Shown: positions 28,205 through 37,291, counted from the stretch's first letter. The stretch is DNA of 64,000 nucleotides from Accumulibacter sp. (GCF_029255285.1 NZ_JAPUVI010000089.1:1-64000); one strand, 5' to 3'. The notes: generated by a model from the letters alone, not told the origin. Made by a program: numbers and translations.

Positions 28205-28375
28205 CAGTAGTTCAGGCCGGTCTTCTGGCTCGCCTTCCTTCTCCTTTGCCGACCTTCCCGTGTCACCGACACAGTGGCATGAGGCAAACTCGTCAGGCTG
28301 ACAGCAGCGGGGGCTGCGCCGGACTGATCCGAGTCCTTGACTCGCGACGTCACCGGCTTCCCGTTTCACCCGCCG
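28205..28375 (-). ncRNA. Cobalamin (B12) riboswitch of cbiMNQO
   Basis: The minus strand holds the AdoCbl riboswitch landmarks in order: GGTGAAACGGGAAGCCGGTG at the 5' end, GCAGCCCCCGCTGCTGT, the B12 box GCCACTGT (28271-28278), GGGAAGGTCGGCAAAG, and GAGCCAGAAGACCGGCC. The region ends about 130 bases before cbiM. B12 binding should shut off cobalt uptake. Ends are approximate. Confidence 0.92.
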
Positions 28376-28592
28376 CGCGGCCGCCCGGCAAGGCACCTAA
28401 ACTTCGTGCAGTATAAGCGAAGCCGGCGCTCGGCCAAAGCGCCGCGCCGAGGCGGCAGATTCCGGTCGGGGTCGATCGCCGACTTGGGTATACTGTCGCC
28501 CTCGTCACCCCGGGTAGGCTGTCGGGCGGCCGGTTCTGAGCCGTACGCCGCGCCGTGTCCGGTCGTTATCGTCCTCCTCACAGGAAAGAAGA
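28376..28592. other. Divergent intergenic region, cbi riboswitch / amino-acid SBP
   Basis: Together with the riboswitch and its leader this makes a 517-base stretch without coding sequence (28076-28592). It must hold the promoter for the cbi leader (minus) and for the binding-protein operon (plus). CAGGAAAGAAGA at the right end is the ribosome site of the latter. No clear -35/-10 pair was identified on either strand. Confidence 0.5.
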
Positions 28593-29390
28593 ATGAAAAT
28601 CAAGAACGTCATACTGCCGATCGTTTTGCTGGCCAGCGTGTTGCTCACGGCTTGCGGCAAGAAGGAAAGCGCTTCCGAAGCCAAGCCGGCGGCACCGCGC
28701 GCGGCTATTGTCGTCGGCCTGGATGACAATTTTCCACCGATGGGTTTTCGCGACGAGAAGAATATGCTCGTCGGCTTCGACATCGATCTGGCCGGCGAGG
28801 CCGGCAAGCGGCTCGGTGCCGAAGTAACGTTCAAGCCGATCGACTGGAACGCGAAGGAAGCCGAGTTGAATAGCAAGCGCGTCGATGTGCTGTGGAACGG
28901 ACTGACGATTACCGAGGCGCGCAAGGAAAAGATTCTGTTCACCGCGCCCTACCTGGAAAACCGTCAGATCATCGTCGTCACCGACAAGTCGCCGGTCAAG
29001 AACAAGGCCGACCTGGCCGGCAAGGTGGTCGGCGTGCAGGACGGCAGCAGCGCCATCGAGGCCGTCGAGAAGGATGCGGCGACAGCCAAGTCGCTCAAGG
29101 AACTGAAGAAGTTCGGCGACAACGTGACGGCGCTGATGGATCTCAGCGCTGGCCGACTCGACGCGCTGGTGGTCGACGAGGTCGTCGGTCGCTACTATAC
29201 GACCAAGAAACCGGGCGACTACCGCATCCTCGAAGAGAACTTCGGTACCGAGGATTATGGCGTCGGCACCCGCAAGGACGACACCGAACTGATGGCCAAG
29301 TTGCAGAAGACGCTCGACGAGATGAAGAAAGACGGGTCCGCGGCGGCCATTTCGACCAAGTGGTTCGGCAAGGACATCGTCAAGAAGTAG
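28593..29390 (+). CDS. Amino-acid ABC transporter substrate-binding lipoprotein
   Basis: A 265-residue family-3 solute-binding protein. Lipobox LTAC with the lipidated Cys at residue 21; the mature protein has the amino-acid receptor pattern GLDDNFPPMGFRDEKNMLVGFDIDLA, AELNSKRVDVLWNGLTITEARK and VGVQDGSSA. It captures a polar amino acid (Gln/His/cystine-like; exact ligand not readable). It heads an operon with a permease (6-base gap) and an ATPase. A second, paralogous cassette lies at 33333-35656. Confidence 0.88.
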   Translation: MKIKNVILPIVLLASVLLTACGKKESASEAKPAAPRAAIVVGLDDNFPPMGFRDEKNMLVGFDIDLAGEAGKRLGAEVTFKPIDWNAKEAELNSKRVDVLWNGLTITEARKEKILFTAPYLENRQIIVVTDKSPVKNKADLAGKVVGVQDGSSAIEAVEKDAATAKSLKELKKFGDNVTALMDLSAGRLDALVVDEVVGRYYTTKKPGDYRILEENFGTEDYGVGTRKDDTELMAKLQKTLDEMKKDGSAAAISTKWFGKDIVKK

Positions 29391-29396
29391 CCGTGC

Positions 29397-30050
29397 GTGA
29401 GCTATCTGCTCGAGATTCTCGGCCCTCTGCTCGAGGGCACGGCGGTAACGCTGCAGGTTTTTCTGATCAGCTTCGTTCTTGCCGTCCCGCTCGGCCTGTT
29501 GCTGGCGCTCGCCCGAATTTCGCGCTGCACGGCGCTGGGCGGCCTGGTCAATGGCTACCTCTGGCTGATGCGCGGCACGCCGCTGATGCTGCAGATGCTG
29601 TTCATTTATTTCGCGTTACCTTTCGTCCCGGTGATCGGCGTCCGCCTGCCGGACTTTCCGGCGGCCATCGTCGCCTTCGTCCTCAACTACGCGGCCTACT
29701 TCGCGGAGATCTTCCGTGCTGGCATCCAGTCGATCGATCGGGGTCAGTACGAAGGTGCACGGGTTCTCGGATTGACCTACGTGCAGACGATGCGACGCAT
29801 CGTCCTGCCGCAGGTGCTCAAACGCATCCTGCCGCCGATGAGCAACGAGACGATCACGCTGGTCAAGGATACTTCGTTGATCTACGTTCTGGCCATGAAC
29901 GATCTGCTGCGTGCCGCGCGTGGCATCGTCCAGCGTGACTTCACGACGATGCCCTTCGTCGTTGCAGCCGCCTTCTATCTGCTGATGACGCTGGTCCTGA
30001 CGGTCGGCTTCCAGCGTCTGGAAAGGAAGTTGGCGGTCTACGATGGCTAG
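29397..30050 (+). CDS. Amino-acid ABC transporter permease
   Basis: A 217-residue HisM/GlnP-type inner-membrane protein with about five helices, an N-terminal LEGTAVTLQVFLISFVLAVPLG and the EAA loop YEGARVLGLTYVQTMRRIVLPQVLKRILPP. GTG start at 29397 has little Shine-Dalgarno signal and probably depends on coupling to the upstream gene. It overlaps the ATPase start by 8 bases. It forms the channel with a second copy of itself, as no other permease is in the cassette. Confidence 0.9.
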   Translation: MSYLLEILGPLLEGTAVTLQVFLISFVLAVPLGLLLALARISRCTALGGLVNGYLWLMRGTPLMLQMLFIYFALPFVPVIGVRLPDFPAAIVAFVLNYAAYFAEIFRAGIQSIDRGQYEGARVLGLTYVQTMRRIVLPQVLKRILPPMSNETITLVKDTSLIYVLAMNDLLRAARGIVQRDFTTMPFVVAAAFYLLMTLVLTVGFQRLERKLAVYDG

Positions 30051-30807
30051 TCCGATGATCGAGGCACGCGACCTGCACAAGCGCTTCGCCGCGGTCGAAG
30101 TGCTCCGCGGCGTCTCGCTCGACGTGGAGCGAGGCGAAGTGGTGGCCGTGATCGGTCCGTCGGGCTCGGGGAAAAGCACTTTCCTGCGCTGCCTCAACCA
30201 CCTCGAAACGATAGACCGCGGCCGTATCGACATCGAGGGCGAAACGCTGGTCGCCACCGACGCCGACGGAGTCTGCCGCTACTCGTCCGACGCCACTAGC
30301 CGGCGCATTTGCCGCCGGATGGGAATGGTCTTCCAGCACTTCAACCTGTTTCCCCATCTGACGGTGTTGCAGAATGTCATCGAGGCGCCGATCACGGTCA
30401 AGGGCCTGCGGCGCGACGAGATCGTCCCGCAAGCCGAGGACTTGCTACGCAAGGTGGGCTTGCTCGACAAACGGGAAAGCTACCCGTCGCGACTTTCCGG
30501 CGGCCAGAAACAGCGCGTCGCCATCGCCCGCGCGCTGGCCATGGAACCCGACATCATGTTGTTCGACGAGCCGACGTCGGCACTCGACCCGGAACTCACC
30601 GGCGAAGTTCTGCGCACCATCCGCGAACTGGCGGAAGAACACATGACGATGCTGGTCGTCACCCACGAAATGGCTTTTGCGCGCGAGGTGGCGAGCCGCG
30701 TGGTATTCATGGACGGCGGCGAGATAGTCGAAGCGCGGCCGGCGAGAGACCTGTTCGCGTCTCCAGCGCACCCGCGCACCCGAGCGTTTCTCGACCACAT
30801 GCTGTAG
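30043..30807 (+). CDS. Amino-acid ABC transporter ATPase
   Basis: A 254-residue polar-amino-acid-type ATPase (GlnQ/HisP-like): Walker [11 protein letters not shown]-loop MVFQHFNLFPHLTVL, signature LSGGQKQR, Walker [16 protein letters not shown] and switch THEM. An insert between the first strands (DADGVCRYSSDATSRRICRR) resembles HisP-type proteins rather than GlnQ, suggesting basic or cystine-type substrates, at low certainty. Convergent with the M20 hydrolase gene, 22 bases apart. Confidence 0.92.
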   Translation: MASPMIEARDLHKRFAAVEVLRGVSLDVERGEVVAVIGPSGSGKSTFLRCLNHLETIDRGRIDIEGETLVATDADGVCRYSSDATSRRICRRMGMVFQHFNLFPHLTVLQNVIEAPITVKGLRRDEIVPQAEDLLRKVGLLDKRESYPSRLSGGQKQRVAIARALAMEPDIMLFDEPTSALDPELTGEVLRTIRELAEEHMTMLVVTHEMAFAREVASRVVFMDGGEIVEARPARDLFASPAHPRTRAFLDHML

Positions 30808-30829
30808 TCGGGCACGGCGGGCGCCGACC

Positions 30830-32005
30830 CTATGGAGCGGACGGTGAGCCGCTTTCGGTCAGGGCGAGTCGCGCTATGGCGTCGAAATAGCTGGCGCCGA
30901 CGACCAGCGCCGTTTCGTCGAAATCGAACTGCGGACTGTGCAGTGGCAGGTTCGGCGCATTCGGCCCGCGCCCGCCGAAGCGCACGAAACAACCCGGTAC
31001 CCTTGCCAGGTAGAAGGAAAAGTCCTCGGCGCCCATGCTCGGCAACTCGTTGGTCAAGACGCTATCGCGGCCCACCACCGAGGCCGCGGCCCGTCGCGCC
31101 AGCGTGGTCTCACGTGGCGTGTTGACTACCGGCGGATAGGGTTCCGAAAACTCGACCTCGATTCGCGTCTGGTAGGCCTCGCCGAGCGCCCGGCACATGC
31201 GTTCTAGTCCGGCCACGAGACGCTGCCGGGTTGCGGGTCGGGTGCTGCGAATCGTGCCATCGAGCACGGCTTCGTGAGCGATGGTGTTTGCCGCGCTACC
31301 CGCCTGCAGCGTGCCGACGGTGACGACCGACGGGTCGAGCGGGTTGGCTTCCCGCGAAACCAGCGTCTGCAGGCCTCCCACCAACGCGGCGCTGGCGACC
31401 AGCGCATCGCTTGCTTCGTGCGGGCGCGCCCCGTGACCACCGCGGCCGTAGACACGGATGCGGAAGCGGTCGGCCTGGGCACAAACCGGTCCGCAGGCGG
31501 CCATGACTTGCCCGGTGGCATAGTGGCACGTCAGATGGCCGCCAAAAATCATTGCTACGCCGTCGAGAGCTCCCGCTTCGATCATCACTTTGGCGCCGCA
31601 ACCCCCCTCTTCGGCGGGTTGGAAAATCAAGACGACATCGCCCGCTGGCGGGCTTCTCTTGAGCAGCGTGGCGGCGCCAAGCACCATCGCCATGTGGCCG
31701 TCGTGACCGCAGGCATGCATGCGTCCGGGATGCCGCGAAGCGAACGCGAGGCCGGTCTGTTCGGCGATCGGCAAAGCGTCCAGTTCGGCCCGCAAGGCGA
31801 CCGCCGGCGTCGGGGAGTGGACGCCGCGCAGCCGCGCGACGATCCCGCCGCCGACCCCGCCGTACTCGTAGGGGATCTCCAGGCGGCGCAGTTCGTTCAT
31901 CACGAAACGGGCGGTCCGCCGCTCCTCGAATGCCGTCTCGGGGCGCTGGTGCAGGGCACGACGCCAGCGCAGCAAGTGTTTCCGAATACTTTCGGCCGCC
32001 AACAT
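30830..32005 (-). CDS. M20D-family amidohydrolase (hippurate hydrolase type)
   Basis: A 391-residue metallopeptidase: GRMHACGHDGHMAM with the metal-binding Cys-His-x-His, PAEEGGCGAKVMIEAG with the catalytic Glu pair, GRGGHGARPHEASDAL, and MGAEDFSFYL near the C-terminus. The family removes acyl or aminoacyl groups from N-acyl amino acids, hippurate or indole conjugates. Start ATG 32005 follows GAGGTGAACGG; GTG 32008 is adjacent. It sits between two amino-acid ABC cassettes and could release amino acids from acylated substrates they import; this is inference. Confidence 0.88.
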   Translation of the reverse strand: MLAAESIRKHLLRWRRALHQRPETAFEERRTARFVMNELRRLEIPYEYGGVGGGIVARLRGVHSPTPAVALRAELDALPIAEQTGLAFASRHPGRMHACGHDGHMAMVLGAATLLKRSPPAGDVVLIFQPAEEGGCGAKVMIEAGALDGVAMIFGGHLTCHYATGQVMAACGPVCAQADRFRIRVYGRGGHGARPHEASDALVASAALVGGLQTLVSREANPLDPSVVTVGTLQAGSAANTIAHEAVLDGTIRSTRPATRQRLVAGLERMCRALGEAYQTRIEVEFSEPYPPVVNTPRETTLARRAAASVVGRDSVLTNELPSMGAEDFSFYLARVPGCFVRFGGRGPNAPNLPLHSPQFDFDETALVVGASYFDAIARLALTESGSPSAP

Positions 32006-32233
32006 CACCCGTTCACCTCGATACCTGACACGTTTTCGTCCGCTTCTTCACCGCCGCCGACCGGCCGGGGCACGCCCGCTGGCACGAGCTTGATTGTCCG
32101 TCGCATCCGAGTTTGGCACAAGGGCCGGGACGGCGTTCGCCGACACGGCGATCGTCCACGCTGCCTGCCAGGCGATACCTTGGCTGGCAATTGGCTTAGA
32201 CTGTCGCGTGTTAGACCACGAAAGGAGAGACGA

Positions 32234-32602
32234 ATGATTGGCTACGTAACGTTGGGAACCAACGACCTGCCGCGGGCGGCGGCTTTTTACGATGCGTTGT
32301 TGGGCGAAATCGGCGCCAGGCGACTATGGGAGTTTCCGCGCGGCATTGCCTGGGGGGTCGCTCAGAACAAGCCGAGCCTCTGCGTGATGACCCCCTTTGA
32401 TGGCGCAGCGGCGACGGTTGGTAACGGCGTCATGGTGGCGCTGATCGTTGACTCGCGCGAGAAGGTGCAGCGCGTCCATGCCAGGGCGCTCGAACTGGGC
32501 GGCAAGGACGAGGGAGCGGTCGGGCCGCGCGGCGAGGGTTTTTATGCCGGCTATTTTCGCGATCTGGATGGCAATAAACTGGACGTCTTTTGCTTCGAAT
32601 AG
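32234..32602 (+). CDS. VOC-superfamily (glyoxalase-like) protein
   Basis: A 122-residue protein of the vicinal-oxygen-chelate fold: GYVTLGTNDLPRAAAFYDALLG at the N-terminus and FYAGYFRDLDGNKLDVFCFE at the C-terminus, with a central beta strand set. The family includes glyoxalase I, fosfomycin-resistance and dioxygenase-type proteins; this small single-module member is usually of unknown function. AAAGGAGAGA gives a strong ribosome site. It is followed after 79 bases by the HMA-like gene. Confidence 0.85.
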   Translation: MIGYVTLGTNDLPRAAAFYDALLGEIGARRLWEFPRGIAWGVAQNKPSLCVMTPFDGAAATVGNGVMVALIVDSREKVQRVHARALELGGKDEGAVGPRGEGFYAGYFRDLDGNKLDVFCFE

Positions 32603-32681
32603 GAACGGCGGTCGCCCGGCGAGGCGGTGGGAAGAGGACCGCTAAGAGTGGCGCTGCAAAGGAAGAAACCGAGGAAAGATC

Positions 32682-32885
32682 GTGCCGACCACCACACTCA
32701 AAATCATCGGGATGACATCCGACGACTGTCTGCGCAGCGTCATGAATGCTATCCAGGATCTGCCCTGCATCGCTTACGTCGAGGTTTCCTTGGCAACCGG
32801 CGAGGCGACCATCGAGCACACGGCCATGGTCGCCGAAAGCGACATCCGGCAGTGTATCGAGGATGCCGGGTTCCCGACGGAATAG
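32682..32885 (+). CDS. HMA-like small protein with degenerate metal site
   Basis: A 67-residue ferredoxin-like protein with heavy-metal-associated topology (LKIIGMTSDDCLRSVMNAIQ, then VEVSLATGEATIEH). The usual metal motif MxCxxC reads MTSDDC, so the first Cys is replaced by Ser and only one remains. That argues against normal Cu(I) chaperone function. GTG start preceded by GAGGAAAGATC. A small hairpin after the stop may terminate it. Role unknown; it could be a decayed or repurposed metallochaperone. Confidence 0.75.
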   Translation: MPTTTLKIIGMTSDDCLRSVMNAIQDLPCIAYVEVSLATGEATIEHTAMVAESDIRQCIEDAGFPTE

Positions 32886-33332
32886 CGACGCCGTGCGGGA
32901 CTTTGCCAACCGGGCAGCCGCAGGAAAGCTGCCGTTCTTCTGGCTTGTCCCGGCCAAGCTCACTGTCGCCTAGCGTCGGCGCGCGGGCGAGTTGCGCGCG
33001 CGGGCGTCCGGAACGAGACCTTGCCAGACTGTGCCCCGGGGTGCTCCTGGCGCTTGCGCAACCCTTGGGTCAGCGGCCGACGGACCAGGGGAAGGGGCCT
33101 GTTCGTTGTCGCGGGCGAGGTGGAAAAAAGGTGTCGCCGGTCGTACTTTCGGGTCGCGTGCCACATCGCGTGCATTCCCCTGCCGCGCCACGCACAATTG
33201 TTGCTCTCCTCGACGCCTGTTTGTTGTACTCTGTGCGCCGTCTTCGCCGACGCGGTTGGGCCAGCATGATGGCGTATGGTGACGGCGATGTCTTGTTTGC
33301 GACGTCTGATCTTTATCAACAGAGGAGGTGTC
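32886..33332. other. 447-base non-coding stretch
   Basis: Open frames here lack ribosome sites, family features or normal codon use, so no gene is called. The left edge has a weak hairpin terminator; the right end carries AGAGGAGGTG, the ribosome site for the next gene. The promoter of the second amino-acid cassette should lie in 33190-33320. Confidence 0.5.
32913..32940 (+). terminator. Possible weak terminator
   Basis: Six-bp stem GGCAGC/GCTGCC with a 9-base loop followed by GTTCTTC, 27 bases after the HMA-like gene. Short stem and impure T tract. Confidence 0.35.
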
Positions 33333-34106
33333 ATGCGTTTTCTCGCCAGGTTGTTGAGTGCCGTCATTCCGTTCTCGCTGATACTTGCCGGTCCGACCGA
33401 GGCTCGCGAATGGAATGCCATCAAGCAGTCCGGGACGCTCATTGCGGCTACAGAAGGGGGATTCCAGCCGTTCAATTACTACGACGGCCCGAAGCTGACC
33501 GGCTTCGAAGTCGAACTGGCGGAAGCCATCGCCAAGAAGCTCGGACTGAAACTCGAGTGGCGGGTCGTTCCCTTCGACGGACAGATCGCGGCGCTCAAGC
33601 AGGACCGTTTCGATTTCGCCATCGCTTCGCACGGTTACACCGAAGAGCGCGCCAAGTCGGTCGATTTTGCCAATCCCCACTACTGCACCGGCGGACAGAT
33701 TGCCGCCCACAAGGACGGTCCGCTGACCGTCACCGCGTTGTCCGGCAAGACGGTTGCCGTGCAGTTGGCCACCAGCTACGCCGACGCCGCCAAGAAAGTC
33801 AAAGGAATCAAGACGATCAAGACCTACAAGGGCGATCCGGAGGCGTTCGCCGCGCTGCGTGCGAACAAGGTCGACGCGTGGATCTCCGACAAATTCACGG
33901 TCAAGGCGACACTCGACAAGAACCCGGAGGCCGGCATCACGGCGGGCGAACTGGTATTCGTCGAGCGCGTCTCGATGATTCTGCGCAAAAACAACAAGGA
34001 TCTGGCCGCGCAGCTCAACCAGGCGCTCGGCGAGGTGATGAAGGACGGCACCTACAAGGCGCTGTCGGAGAAGTATTTCAAGGAAGACGTTTCTTGTCGT
34101 TCCTGA
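33333..34106 (+). CDS. Amino-acid ABC transporter substrate-binding protein, second cassette
   Basis: A 257-residue family-3 receptor with a cleaved signal peptide (MRFLARLLSAVIPFSLILAG, cleavage near residue 24) rather than a lipobox. The mature part begins EWNAIKQSGTLIAATEGGFQPFNYYDG and has LTGFEVELAEAIAKKLGL and RFDFAIASHGYTEERAKSVDF. ATG 33333 follows AGAGGAGGTG. The first gene of a cassette parallel to 28593-30807 but divergent in sequence, so it probably binds a different amino acid. Confidence 0.9.
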   Translation: MRFLARLLSAVIPFSLILAGPTEAREWNAIKQSGTLIAATEGGFQPFNYYDGPKLTGFEVELAEAIAKKLGLKLEWRVVPFDGQIAALKQDRFDFAIASHGYTEERAKSVDFANPHYCTGGQIAAHKDGPLTVTALSGKTVAVQLATSYADAAKKVKGIKTIKTYKGDPEAFAALRANKVDAWISDKFTVKATLDKNPEAGITAGELVFVERVSMILRKNNKDLAAQLNQALGEVMKDGTYKALSEKYFKEDVSCRS

Positions 34107-34131
34107 GCCCGGTGAGGCGACTTCCCGCCGC

Positions 34132-34890
34132 ATGAACTGGACCAAGCGATACCCCGGCTGGGCGATGTTCGCCGCCATGATCGGCCTGCTCGTCTTTCTT
34201 TGGGGAATGGCGGTGCCGCTGTCCGCGGCACCGGCACCGATCGGTCCGGCGGCCGATCAGTTCGTCGAAGGGGCGCGGATTACCGTTGGCCTGACCCTGA
34301 TTGCCGGCAGCGTCGGCGTCGTGATCGGCGTCCTGGCCGGGCTGGGCAAGCTGTCGCGCTTCGGGCCGCTGCGCTGGTTGTGCGACAGCTACGTCTGGCT
34401 GATTCGCGGCACTCCTCTGCTGCTGCAGATCCTGTTCGTCTGGCTGGCCTTTCCGCTGCTCATGCCGGAGGGCATCGAACTGTCGGATTTCGCCTGCGCG
34501 GCGATCGCCCTGTCGCTCAACGTCGGGGCCTACAACACCGAGTGCGTCCGGGCCGGGATTCTGGCCGTTCCGCACGGCCAGGTGGAAGCCGCGCGCGCGC
34601 TCGGGCTGACACCGATACAGACCTTCATGGACGTCGTCCTGCCGCAGAGCATGCGCGTCGCACTGCCGGCGCTGGCCAACAACCTGGCGTCGCTGGTCAA
34701 GGATTCGTCGCTCGCCTACGCGATCAGCGTCGTCGAACTGACGATGGTCGGTTACCGGGTGCAGGCCGAGAGCTATCAGCCGATACCGGTTTTCATCACT
34801 GTCGCCGCGATCTATCTGATACTGACCACGGCCTTCACCACGCTGACGGCCGCCCTCGAGGCTCAGCTCGATGTCGGCCAGAAACGTTAG
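34132..34890 (+). CDS. Amino-acid ABC transporter permease, second cassette
   Basis: A 252-residue HisM/GlnP-type permease with an extra N-terminal membrane segment (residues 9-32) before the usual five. The EAA loop is EAARALGLTPIQTFMDVVLPQSMRVALPAL. It follows the binding-protein gene by 25 bases and precedes the ATPase by 13. The extra helix distinguishes it from the first cassette's 217-residue permease. Confidence 0.9.
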   Translation: MNWTKRYPGWAMFAAMIGLLVFLWGMAVPLSAAPAPIGPAADQFVEGARITVGLTLIAGSVGVVIGVLAGLGKLSRFGPLRWLCDSYVWLIRGTPLLLQILFVWLAFPLLMPEGIELSDFACAAIALSLNVGAYNTECVRAGILAVPHGQVEAARALGLTPIQTFMDVVLPQSMRVALPALANNLASLVKDSSLAYAISVVELTMVGYRVQAESYQPIPVFITVAAIYLILTTAFTTLTAALEAQLDVGQKR

Positions 34891-34903
34891 CGAGGCCTGA
34901 CGA

Positions 34904-35656
34904 ATGAACGGCGAACTCCGCCCGATCATCGAGGCACGGCGGGTCGACAAGCGTTTCGGCGCTTTTCATGCGTTGAAGGACGTTTCGGCGACTTTCTACG
35001 AGGGGCAGGTGACGGCGATCGTCGGTCCGTCGGGCTCCGGGAAATCGACTTTCCTGCGTACCCTGAACCGCCTCGAGATGCATGACTCGGGCGAGATCGT
35101 CGTTGACGGGATCGTCCTCAACGACAACCTGAAAAATCTCGATGCCATCCGGCGCGAAGTCGGGATGGTCTTTCAGAGCTTCAACCTGTTCTCGCACCTG
35201 ACTATTCTGCGCAACGTTTCGCTGGCCCCGATGCGGGTCCGGAAGATGCGACGGGAGGACGCCGAAAGCAAGGCGATGAGCCTGCTCGAACGGGTCGGCC
35301 TGAAGAACCAGGCGGCGAAATACCCGGTCCAGCTCTCGGGAGGCCAGCAGCAACGGGTGGCGATCGCGCGCGCGCTCGCGATGGACCCGAAAGTTCTGCT
35401 GTTCGACGAGCCGACCTCGGCGCTCGACCCCGAAATGGTCAATGAAGTCCTGGCGGTGATGCGCGAACTGGCCTACAGCGGCATCACCATGCTCGTCGTC
35501 ACGCACGAGATGGGCTTTGCGCGCGAAGTCGCCGATCGCATCATTTTCTTCGACGAAGGAGTGATTCTCGAGGACACGACTCCCGAGCGCTTCTTCGCCA
35601 ATCCCGAGCACGATCGCGCCAAGTCCTTCCTGTCGCAGGTGCGGCACGGCTATTGA
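34904..35656 (+). CDS. Amino-acid ABC transporter ATPase, second cassette
   Basis: A 250-residue GlnQ-type ATPase: Walker [11 protein letters not shown]-loop [15 protein letters not shown], signature LSGGQQQR, Walker [16 protein letters not shown] and switch THEM. It lacks the HisP-like insert present in the other cassette's ATPase, supporting different substrates. Convergent with the EamA gene; stops are 40 bases apart. Confidence 0.92.
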   Translation: MNGELRPIIEARRVDKRFGAFHALKDVSATFYEGQVTAIVGPSGSGKSTFLRTLNRLEMHDSGEIVVDGIVLNDNLKNLDAIRREVGMVFQSFNLFSHLTILRNVSLAPMRVRKMRREDAESKAMSLLERVGLKNQAAKYPVQLSGGQQQRVAIARALAMDPKVLLFDEPTSALDPEMVNEVLAVMRELAYSGITMLVVTHEMGFAREVADRIIFFDEGVILEDTTPERFFANPEHDRAKSFLSQVRHGY

Positions 35657-35695
35657 GATGGCCCCAGCCGGGGGCGGTGTGCCGACACCGGCGAG

Positions 35696-36634
35696 CTACG
35701 GGTGACGGGATCGAGGGCGGCAATCCAGCACCGTCGATTCGCCGGTCGATCTGCCGGCTACCGTCAACGGCGCGATCTGCACAATGATGATGCAGACCAG
35801 AATCAGCGCACAGCCGGCAAGGCCGCTCGCGTTCAGTCGATCGCCCATGAGCAGGAAGCCGAATAGTGCCGCGAAGACCGTTTCGGCAGACAGGATGATC
35901 GCCGCGTCGGCGGCTTGGGCGTAGCGCTGCCCGACCACTTGGGCGGTAAAGCCGATGCCCACGGACACCACCCCGGCATAGACGATGGCCAGCGCCGCCT
36001 GGCGCAGTCCGGTGACGGTGATCGTTTCGCTGAGCCCGGCGCAGACCAGGCTGATCAGCCCGCAAACCAGGAACTGCCCGCAGGCGACCAGGAATGGCGC
36101 CGCCAGGCGTTCGGCGACGCGTCCGACGAGCAGGACGTGCAGGGCCCAGAACAGGCTGCTGGCGATTACCCAGGCGTCGCCGACGACGGGCGCCAGCGTC
36201 GCCGCCCCCGACAGCAACCAGGTGCCGCCCAGGCAGCCGATCGACGTCGGCCAGACCGACCAGTGCGGCCGGGTGCGCAGGATCAGCCAGGCAAGGAGCG
36301 GCACCAGCGGCACGTAGAGCGCGGTCAGGAAGCCGGCGTTGGTTACCGTCGTACTGGTCAGGCCGACCTGCTGGAAGACCGCGCCGAGCATCAGCAGCAC
36401 ACCCAGGGCGGCGACCTGTAGCGCGTCGCGGGGCAGCGGTTGCGTGCCGCACGAGGACAGCGCGTACCACTCGCGCCAGGCGAGCGGGGCGACGATCGCC
36501 GCCCCGAGAAGGAAACGAACGCCGGTGAAGGTCAGCGGTTCGACGCCGGCCATGCCCTCGACCTGAGCGACAAAGGCCGAGCCCCAGATCAGGGCGACAG
36601 CGAGCAGCAGCAGATTGGCGCGCGAGCGCTTCAA
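35696..36634 (-). CDS. EamA/DMT-family transporter
   Basis: A 312-residue membrane protein with ten predicted helices in two five-helix EamA repeats (opening NLLLLAVALIWGSAFVAQ; second repeat region ALAIVYAGVVSVGIGFTAQVVGQRYA). The DMT superfamily exports amino acids, nucleobases or other metabolites. A TTG start at 36634 gives the expected N-terminus. The C-terminal tail of about 25 residues is hydrophilic. The substrate cannot be read; the location next to two amino-acid importers is suggestive only. Confidence 0.85.
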   Translation of the reverse strand: MKRSRANLLLLAVALIWGSAFVAQVEGMAGVEPLTFTGVRFLLGAAIVAPLAWREWYALSSCGTQPLPRDALQVAALGVLLMLGAVFQQVGLTSTTVTNAGFLTALYVPLVPLLAWLILRTRPHWSVWPTSIGCLGGTWLLSGAATLAPVVGDAWVIASSLFWALHVLLVGRVAERLAAPFLVACGQFLVCGLISLVCAGLSETITVTGLRQAALAIVYAGVVSVGIGFTAQVVGQRYAQAADAAIILSAETVFAALFGFLLMGDRLNASGLAGCALILVCIIIVQIAPLTVAGRSTGESTVLDCRPRSRHP

Positions 36635-36736
36635 GATCGGGTCCTCATCAGGAAACCCACCAGTTTAGCCTCCCGCGCCGGCGAACGCCATCCCCGGGCA
36701 GCGTCGTCGCCGGCAGTGGCGCGGTCCTCGCCGGGC

Positions 36737-37216
36737 TTACAACCCGAGCGTCGTCGGACTCAGCGGATCGCCGCCCTCGCCGAGGATCTCTTCGAAGCGT
36801 TGCTGGTAGGGCGCGACCTCCTCGCTGTCGTCGATGATCAGCCGGGCTCTGGGATGATCGCGATGGAAGCGCACGAGGGCGTGCCGGGAGTCGGCGATGA
36901 GCAACGAATCCTTGAGCGAATCGAGATGCGGTGGCGCTTGAAGGATGGTCAAGGTCGGCGAGTAAATGGTCAGAAGTTCCATCAGTTGCGGGCTGTACTG
37001 ACGAACGAAGTCCGGCTTCTGGACGACGAAGGTCAGTCGTGTCGCGGCTTGCCGCGCACTCAGCAGGCGTTGCAGTGCGGCGATCCGCGCGCGGCGTTCG
37101 AGCTTGAGAGGCGACAGGCTTTCGTCGAAAACGAGCAGCGCGGCCGACGACAGGTCGAGGATTTCCTGAACTGCGCTGTCGTGCTCGCTCCAGGTGGTAA
37201 TCAGTTTGCTGGGCAT
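36737..37216 (-). CDS. Conserved hypothetical protein (PLD-like pattern, no catalytic motif)
   Basis: A 159-residue soluble protein starting MPSKLITTWSEHD with GGAAGCGG upstream. It has an alternating alpha/beta pattern (ALLVFDESL, RLTFVVQKPDFVRQ, LTILQAPPHLDSL, SLLIADSRHALVRFHRDHPRARLII) reminiscent of non-catalytic phospholipase-D-like small proteins common in this order, but no HxK motif. Divergent from glyA, with 106 bases between. Upstream in-frame codons run into glyA and are rejected. Function unknown. Confidence 0.65.
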   Translation of the reverse strand: MPSKLITTWSEHDSAVQEILDLSSAALLVFDESLSPLKLERRARIAALQRLLSARQAATRLTFVVQKPDFVRQYSPQLMELLTIYSPTLTILQAPPHLDSLKDSLLIADSRHALVRFHRDHPRARLIIDDSEEVAPYQQRFEEILGEGGDPLSPTTLGL

Positions 37217-37282
37217 CGATCCGCTTCCGTTACTTGCTCCCCGAAGATAGCAGGCTTGCCGCCGATCGGGCAAGCGGTGGCA

Positions 37283-37291
37283 TGCTACAAT
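37283..37291 (+). promoter_or_regulatory. Extended -10 promoter element of glyA
   Basis: TGCTACAAT has the TGn extension plus a good -10 (TACAAT), 32 bases before the glyA start. A short inverted repeat GCTTGCC/GGCAAGC (37254-37275) lies just upstream and could be an operator; no regulator is evident. Confidence 0.45.

Noticed and set aside
32992-33282. Plus-strand frames in the non-coding stretch before the second ABC cassette
   Set aside because: Cys/Arg-rich translations without ribosome sites or homology-like pattern.
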